Of a DNA stretch of 64,000 bases, positions 59,229 through 64,000 are shown one piece after another. Below the pieces are notes generated by a model. That model made no database searches and was not told the DNA's origin. It worked only from the letters and a program-made list of their open reading frames with translations. Each line of letters opens with the position of its first letter. Within the stretch, counting starts at the first letter, position 1. The position numbers were made by a program, and so were the translations under genes. The stretch is from Gammaproteobacteria bacterium (GTDB taxonomy: Bacteria; Pseudomonadota; Gammaproteobacteria; Pseudomonadales; Azotimanducaceae_A), in contig DUAT01000171.1 of NCBI GenBank assembly GCA_012960755.1, positions 148,151 to 212,150 on the forward strand. The letters are read 5' to 3'.

Positions 59229-60314
59229 ATGTTGGAAGTCTACGGCTCAAAGATTTCATATTTCACCGGTAAGTTGGAAGCTTACCTGCGGTACCGTGGT
59301 ATTGAGTACCAGCGGATCCCGTCCGTCCTACATGCTCGTGAAATCATCCAAAATACCGGTGCCATGCAAATGCCGGTGGTGAAACTGGACGATGGCCGCT
59401 GGCTGTCCGATACAACACCTATTTTCAAGTTTCTTGAATCGGCGTTTCCAGGACCTCAGGTCATCCCGACGAATCCACTCCACAGGTTCGTCAGTCTGCT
59501 GATCGAAGACTATGCGGATGAATGGTTGTGGCGACCCGCCATGCATTTTAGATGGAGTTACCGTCATGACCGCGAATTACTGTCGAGCATCATTGTGGAT
59601 GAGCTGATGGGGCATATATGGTTACCGAGAACGGTGAAGCGGCTGATCGTACAGCGTCGGCAGCGAAATGCTTTTGTGACTGGCGATGGCGTATCAAACA
59701 TTACCTGGGGCCATGTTGAAAGGACTTACAGAAAATCGTTATCGTTGTTGGAAGCCATTTTTTCTCAACGGCCGTTTGTACTGGGACGGGCACCGACACT
59801 GGCAGATATAGCTTTGATGGGTCCCATGCTGAGGCATTTTGGGCAAGACCCCACGCCCGTTGAGATCATGCGTAATGATGCGCCGGGCGTTTATGACTGG
59901 ATAACCAGGGTTTGGAATGCCAAAGAAGGAAACACATCCGAGGAATTTGCAGAAGGCATACCAGCCGACTTGAACCCACTGTTGCAGGAAATCTGCGAGA
60001 CACACCTGGCACACCTGGATTTAAACGCAGATGCCTACGGGCAGGGTAAAACACGATTCAATGGTGTTATCCAGGGACAAATTTACACGGCCTTGTCCGT
60101 TTCACGTTATCGGGTCTGGTGCCTCGAATCGCTGCAAGTGGCCTACAGAGAGCTTGATGCTGGAGACAGGGAAATCATCGGTGGCGTATTGGATCAGGCG
60201 TCAGTTCAACTATTATCAACGGCTAGAAAACACCCATCTGAATATGATGTAAATGAAACGGCACCGTTCAACAGGGCGATTAATGTGTATGGGCATGGTG
60301 TACCCGTAAAATAA
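59229..60314 (+). CDS. Glutathione S-transferase family protein, long form
   Basis: A 361-residue protein. ATG 59229 is used (MLEVYGSKISYFTGKLEAYLRYRGIEYQRIP, GST N-terminal strand); a longer start at 59190 overlaps the ABM gene. MQMPVVKLDDGRWLSDTTPIFKFLE is the cis-Pro/ES segment. The C-terminal half is much longer than a usual GST (about 250 residues), with RAPTLADIALMGPMLRHFGQDP as the helical box and LYGRVxG-like tail absent. Such long GSTs occur with other detoxification genes. It is in line with GNAT and ABM. Confidence 0.8.
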   Translation: MLEVYGSKISYFTGKLEAYLRYRGIEYQRIPSVLHAREIIQNTGAMQMPVVKLDDGRWLSDTTPIFKFLESAFPGPQVIPTNPLHRFVSLLIEDYADEWLWRPAMHFRWSYRHDRELLSSIIVDELMGHIWLPRTVKRLIVQRRQRNAFVTGDGVSNITWGHVERTYRKSLSLLEAIFSQRPFVLGRAPTLADIALMGPMLRHFGQDPTPVEIMRNDAPGVYDWITRVWNAKEGNTSEEFAEGIPADLNPLLQEICETHLAHLDLNADAYGQGKTRFNGVIQGQIYTALSVSRYRVWCLESLQVAYRELDAGDREIIGGVLDQASVQLLSTARKHPSEYDVNETAPFNRAINVYGHGVPVK

Positions 60315-60363
60315 AAGTTTTTTTTCGAGTGGAGCTTGCGTTTTGACCAATCCGCATCGAGTC

Positions 60364-60447
60364 GAGAGGGGTGCGCTTCCTGAGCACACCCGTGGTCGCA
60401 AAGGGCTCGGCGCCCCCGGCTCAATGCTCTGGAAGCGCACCCCTCTC
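60364..60447. repeat. Perfect 17-bp inverted repeat between convergent genes
   Basis: GAGAGGGGTGCGCTTCC (60364-60380) and its exact complement (60431-60447) enclose 50 bp; after a T/T mismatch five more pairs form (GAGCA 60382-60386 with TGCTC 60425-60429). GC-rich loop GGCTCGGCGCCCCCGGC sits inside. It lies between the long GST and the leftward PhyH gene. Neither side has a T-tract, so it is not an ordinary terminator; a mobile hairpin element or bidirectional structural stop is possible. Confidence 0.85.
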
Positions 60448-60468
60448 AACTCAACGCTCACATTCTTC

Positions 60469-61512
60469 TCATGCCACGCTTGATTTAGCAAGACCCTCGC
60501 GATAGGGGGTCATATCCATACCGAACATTCCGTAGCGTGCCTCGATTGCCGCAATTGTCTCTTCGCACCAGTAGTCTGAATCAGGCTGTGGAAAGCCTAA
60601 CACCGCCCTTTGAAGTAGACTGCTGCGAGCGATGAGTTTTTCCAGGAACTTATCATCTCTATAGGCGCTCCAGGCCCAACCCGTATGCAAAGTGCTGATC
60701 CATTCGCAGCTTGCTCTTCGATAGGTGAGGTTCTGCACCAGACGCAGTGCTCCGGGCTTCATGGGGGTGCCGCGATGCCAGGTATCATGACGGTACAATA
60801 GTATATCCCCTGGCTTAAAATTAACGTATTTCTCCCTGGCGTATAAATGTTGGCGCCAATCAGCGAGTTCAGGTCGAGCTGAGGCAAAATAGGCTTCAGC
60901 ACTTGTTTTGTCATTGATATATCGAAGATCGCCAATACCCGGCGAATCAATAATTGGCCAGCGATATGCCACATCATCTGCTCCCTCGCGCGGGACGACT
61001 GCGGTTGGCCCTCCGGTTTCCTCAACATCTGATAAATATAGAATCATTTCCACAGCTTCAGGTTTGTGCCAGGGAGTGGGGTGAGCCAGGGTATGATTGG
61101 GGTAGTCGACGTGAATCCGTTGATCCGAATTATCCTGGATGCCGGTCTTTTCCTGTCGGCTGTATTTGGGCCAAAGATCAGACTGGGTTAGTCGCAAATT
61201 CTCGACCTGTTCAGATAACAATTCCCCCACTGTGCTGAGGAGTTTTTCATGGAGAGTGACCCGGTTGAGGGAATCAACCCGGGAGGGAAAGATTAATTGG
61301 CTACCGCTCCCAAAATTGGTGTATCTCACCGCATCGTCAGAATCGGGTGATGGGAATGTTTTTTTTGCTGAAGTTGTGAGTTGATTGATCAAACTCGCTG
61401 GAAATAGTCCGTTGACAAAAGTAAATCCGGCGGTACGCCACTGATCTACTTGACCATTTGTTAATCGATGCTTTGGGCCGCAAGATTCTGCATCAATCCA
61501 GTTGTCTGACAT
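60469..61512 (-). CDS. Phytanoyl-CoA dioxygenase (PhyH) family protein
   Basis: A 347-residue Fe(II)/2-oxoglutarate oxygenase. ATG 61512 has GGAG six bases upstream; an upstream start at 61608 adds 32 unrelated residues. Metal residues H134-x-D136 (RIHVDYPNHT) and H246 (DTWHRGTPMKPGALRL) with R257 for 2-oxoglutarate are in the right order, and YLSDVEETGGPTAVVP is the family's central signature. Longer than the PhyH at 10019-10810 and only distantly like it. Substrate unknown. It is divergent from the TrkA_N-RyR-SLOG gene. Confidence 0.85.
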   Translation of the reverse strand: MSDNWIDAESCGPKHRLTNGQVDQWRTAGFTFVNGLFPASLINQLTTSAKKTFPSPDSDDAVRYTNFGSGSQLIFPSRVDSLNRVTLHEKLLSTVGELLSEQVENLRLTQSDLWPKYSRQEKTGIQDNSDQRIHVDYPNHTLAHPTPWHKPEAVEMILYLSDVEETGGPTAVVPREGADDVAYRWPIIDSPGIGDLRYINDKTSAEAYFASARPELADWRQHLYAREKYVNFKPGDILLYRHDTWHRGTPMKPGALRLVQNLTYRRASCEWISTLHTGWAWSAYRDDKFLEKLIARSSLLQRAVLGFPQPDSDYWCEETIAAIEARYGMFGMDMTPYREGLAKSSVA

Positions 61513-61676
61513 AATTTTCTCCATGCGACCCGCGGCCATGAAGCCAGGAACCACCGTGACTGAACGAACGGTCGATTTTGCTGGCTCGTACAATGAACAT
61601 GGTATCACTGTCTTGCTTTAACTTACTCATCAGGCGAGATAAACTGATGGTCTGATAAAGAATATAAACGACTATT

Positions 61677-63971
61677 ATGTTTCAGAAATCTGCTGTATGG
61701 ATTGTTGTAGTACTGCTCGCCATCATTGGTATGTGGGGACAGTACATCATTTCGCCAGACAATCTTACGGCCAACTTCCTGAATTCTGCTTACAAAATCT
61801 ATCTCCTGTTTTTCTTCGCAGGAGAATGGACCATGGAACTGGAGCAGGTGCCGTGGCAGATTCAATTCGTTAGGTTTTTTGCTCCACTTGCCGCTGTGTT
61901 TGGTCTTATCATCGTATTTGCTACCAATATAAGAATCTCCCTCGTGAATTTTTTTATTCGATTTTATACCGAGCATATAGTGGTGGTCGGACTGGGGAAT
62001 AAAAGCTGGCAGTTCATGCGAACCTGTAAGAACAAAAGCAAAGTTGTGGTGGTTGAGCGTGAGCCAGAAAATATCCTCATCGGTCGTGCCAGAGAGCTTG
62101 GTGTCCGCGTTGTTGTCGGCGATATATTCAAAGATGGTATCTTTGCCCTGATTAACCTCAAAGGGGCATCTAATCTTATAGCGTTCACTGGTAATGATGG
62201 CGTTAATGTAGAATTCGCGATCAAAGCTCGCGACTATGTAAGAGATAAAGTTGGTGTGCAACGTCGTGTGCGGATACAGATTCATCTGAATGAGATTGGT
62301 CTTGCGCATCAGCTAGACACTTATCCGAAATTTTTCTCTGACTATCCAAGTACCGACATCTCCTTTTTCAGTGTTTATGATTTAAGTGCCAGACGCCTGC
62401 TAAAAGAGTATCCACCGGAGATATTTGCAGATGTTGCTGGCCACGAACAGGTACATCTAGCCATCTATGGGTTCAGGCGACTTGCATTGAAACTGGTGAT
62501 ACAGGCAGCCCTGCTTTGTCAATATGCGAACTCAAGCAGGCTACGTTTCACCATATTTGATGAAGATGCGAAGAATAAGGAAGAGAGGCTGCATTCTGAA
62601 TACCCATACATATCCAAAATCTGTGACTTTGAATTCATCGAGCAATCTTCATTTGGTCCTCATGTTTTTGCCGGGGATGTAGGAGAGCGCCTGCCGTCAA
62701 TCACGCAACATATTATTTGCAGGGATAATGACGAGGAAAATCTTAATATTGCACTGATGTTGCGTACTGCTTTGTTGGACAGAAAGTTCAGTAATGCGCC
62801 GATTCTTGTCAGGATGCAGCAGTCCAGCGGCCTTGCTCAATTGTTGGAGTCCAATACAGGTGACCCTGAGATCCCGGACGGTTTGTATCCCTTTGGGATG
62901 TTGGATCAGGTGCTTCATGCGGACAACATTCTTACTGATAATCTGGATGAACTGGCACGATCCATCCATGCAGGGTATCTGGAGTCCCAGGCGGACGAGG
63001 ATCCTCGTAGGCATCTTGCTGCCCAGGATTGGAACGAACTACCACAATGGGACAGAAAACAGAACCTGACAAAAGCAGATCATCTTGAAATTCGGCTTAG
63101 ATCAATTCGATACCGGATGACTGGCCAACGTTTGCTGACTCCTGTTCTGTCAGAGCGGGAAGCGACCGTTCTCACTTTGATGGATCACAATCGTTGGCTC
63201 AACGAGAGAATCAATGATGGCTGGCAGTACGGCAAAGAAAGGCTTGAAGAAGCTAAAATCAACCCGCATCTGGTTCAGTGGGACGAGTTGTCAACCGCAC
63301 AGGTAGATAAACAGATCCGTGAAACCATGGCTGAACCAACCCATTTTGCAAAAAATACGGGCCACTACTATCAACCTATTTTTGTTATCGGTGTCTCTGG
63401 CCACCGATTGCATAAAGTTGATGTTGATAACGAAAAACTCATTATCCAGATCGTTGATGTGCTGGAGGGGTTAAGAGACAGATACCCAGAGCATCATTTC
63501 CTGATCCTGTCTCCGCTCGCAGAAGGAGCAGATCGACTGGTTGCAAAACTGGCTATGGAGGTTCTCAATGCATCTTTGGAAGTGCCGCTACCGTTGCCAT
63601 ATGATTTGTATGTTTCCGATTTTGAGTCCAACGACTCGGTTGAGGAGTTCAAGGTTATGGTAGGGCAAGCGGAATACTACTATGAGATGCCAATGCGTTT
63701 TGGCAATGTTCGGGAATTGGCATATGTTGATGACACCCACGGAAATGAATCTCGAAACAAGCAATATGCGCTGGCTGGTGCGTACGTGATTCAAAGATGT
63801 AACCTGCTGCTTGCTATTTACGATGGTGCGCATGAAGCCGGGGCCGGTGGTACGGGTCAAATTGTCAGGTGGTACAACGAGAGCGGGATTCCGCCAGAAT
63901 TCCTTTATCCCAGCAATTACTATTTAGGGCCGGAACAGCAAGCATCGATTATTTTAGAACCGAATCCCTAG
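61677..63971 (+). CDS. Two-helix TrkA_N-RyR-SLOG protein (channel-like sensor)
   Basis: A 764-residue protein. Residues 1-95 hold two helices (about 7-25 and 64-84) around a pore-loop-like segment IYLLFFFAGEWTMELE; no TVGYG filter is present, so it is not a normal K+ channel. Residues about 98-230 are a TrkA_N/RCK Rossmann fold (EHIVVVGLGNKSWQFM, VVVVEREPE, VRVVVGDIF, IAFTGNDGVNVEFA). A second Rossmann-like half follows (GHEQVHLAIYGFRRLALKL). At about 500-560 lies a RyR domain (HNRWLNERINDGWQYGKER...HLVQWDEL). Residues 568-755 look like a SLOG domain (VIGVSGHRLHK, ILSPLAEGADRLVAKLAMEV, LLLAIYDGAHEAGAGGTGQIV). Likely senses a nucleotide-derived ligand. It is the last gene and has no partner visible. 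Confidence 0.78.
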   Translation: MFQKSAVWIVVVLLAIIGMWGQYIISPDNLTANFLNSAYKIYLLFFFAGEWTMELEQVPWQIQFVRFFAPLAAVFGLIIVFATNIRISLVNFFIRFYTEHIVVVGLGNKSWQFMRTCKNKSKVVVVEREPENILIGRARELGVRVVVGDIFKDGIFALINLKGASNLIAFTGNDGVNVEFAIKARDYVRDKVGVQRRVRIQIHLNEIGLAHQLDTYPKFFSDYPSTDISFFSVYDLSARRLLKEYPPEIFADVAGHEQVHLAIYGFRRLALKLVIQAALLCQYANSSRLRFTIFDEDAKNKEERLHSEYPYISKICDFEFIEQSSFGPHVFAGDVGERLPSITQHIICRDNDEENLNIALMLRTALLDRKFSNAPILVRMQQSSGLAQLLESNTGDPEIPDGLYPFGMLDQVLHADNILTDNLDELARSIHAGYLESQADEDPRRHLAAQDWNELPQWDRKQNLTKADHLEIRLRSIRYRMTGQRLLTPVLSEREATVLTLMDHNRWLNERINDGWQYGKERLEEAKINPHLVQWDELSTAQVDKQIRETMAEPTHFAKNTGHYYQPIFVIGVSGHRLHKVDVDNEKLIIQIVDVLEGLRDRYPEHHFLILSPLAEGADRLVAKLAMEVLNASLEVPLPLPYDLYVSDFESNDSVEEFKVMVGQAEYYYEMPMRFGNVRELAYVDDTHGNESRNKQYALAGAYVIQRCNLLLAIYDGAHEAGAGGTGQIVRWYNESGIPPEFLYPSNYYLGPEQQASIILEPNP

Positions 63972-64000
63972 CAGGTTGTTGAAAATCGTTGATGTTTGAC

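Noticed and set aside
61623..62309. A 228-codon frame on the minus strand
   Set aside because: It lies entirely antisense to the TrkA_N part of the RyR-SLOG gene, shows no recognisable family and no ribosome-binding site; long antisense frames arise by chance over AT-rich codons.
1..64000. tRNA, rRNA, CRISPR arrays, integrases, transposases, phage structural genes
   Set aside because: Gaps were read on both strands; none showed clover-leaf cores, regularly spaced repeats of CRISPR size, or recombinase motifs.

Overview
The window looks like a chromosomal segment of an aerobic, heterotrophic gammaproteobacterium. Supporting signals are an rpoH gene with the diagnostic RpoH box and a sigma-E-like promoter, a palindromic LexA box of the enterobacterial CTGT-N8-ACAG type, a Fur-like box ahead of feoAB, and gene content rich in fatty-acyl/CoA catabolism as in marine Cellvibrionales-type genomes. 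The lineage below class is inference. No rRNA, tRNA, CRISPR array, prophage or intact insertion sequence was seen.

Layout. 1-3.2 kb: an RND efflux operon (permease cut by the window edge, adaptor, GntR regulator) read leftward from an array of tandem TGGT-N3-ACCA operators. 3.4-9.6 kb: enoyl-CoA hydratase, a lone Ku gene, two paired acyl-CoA dehydrogenases, a nitronate monooxygenase-like flavoprotein and a crotonase. 9.7-13.2 kb: a decayed ATPase fragment, a PhyH dioxygenase, a PPOX flavoprotein, a sulfotransferase and an unassigned SOS-box transcript. 13.2-24.2 kb: crotonases, a TPR protein, DUF924, a YhhQ-type transporter, an SDR/PTPS-like pair, kynureninase, a YdjM-like membrane protein, twin DsbA/HCCA-isomerase-like genes and a pseudogenised PF10118 hydrolase. 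24.3-34.3 kb: small enzymes, an acyl-CoA dehydrogenase plus APH-type kinase pair (ACAD10/11 or LvaC/LvaA-like), oxidoreductases and DUF445. 34.3-42.7 kb: feoAB, an MFS carrier, an output-less Cache-HAMP receptor coupled to a Ca2+/cation antiporter, a nitroreductase and a carotenoid oxygenase. 42.7-51.2 kb: SDR, acyl-CoA dehydrogenase, VOC, GST, SulP permease, dienelactone hydrolase and MBL hydrolase. 51.2-55.5 kb: a leftward five-gene run (FBP zinc protein, START-Rieske protein, Fpg/Nei glycosylase, Ycf46-like AAA ATPase, MTH1-like Nudix). 55.6-61.5 kb: rpoH, DUF169, Nudix, GNAT, ABM, GST and a second PhyH. 61.7-64.0 kb: a large two-helix TrkA_N-RyR-SLOG protein.

The dominant theme is CoA-thioester oxidation: three stand-alone acyl-CoA dehydrogenases plus one probably non-catalytic partner, four crotonases (only one of which keeps both hydratase glutamates), several SDRs, a hydratase and 4-hydroxyacid-type kinase chemistry. 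Superimposed are stress functions: Ku, Fpg/Nei, MTH1-like Nudix, RpoH, LexA-box and GST/peroxide-type enzymes.

The most unusual items are the TrkA_N-RyR-SLOG channel-like protein at the right end; the LexA-box-driven short gene near 13.0 kb; the 14-bp-periodic operator array near 3.2 kb; the 14-bp tandem repeat rewriting a GNAT start codon near 58.27 kb; and the Cache-HAMP/antiporter fusion-by-operon near 39 kb.
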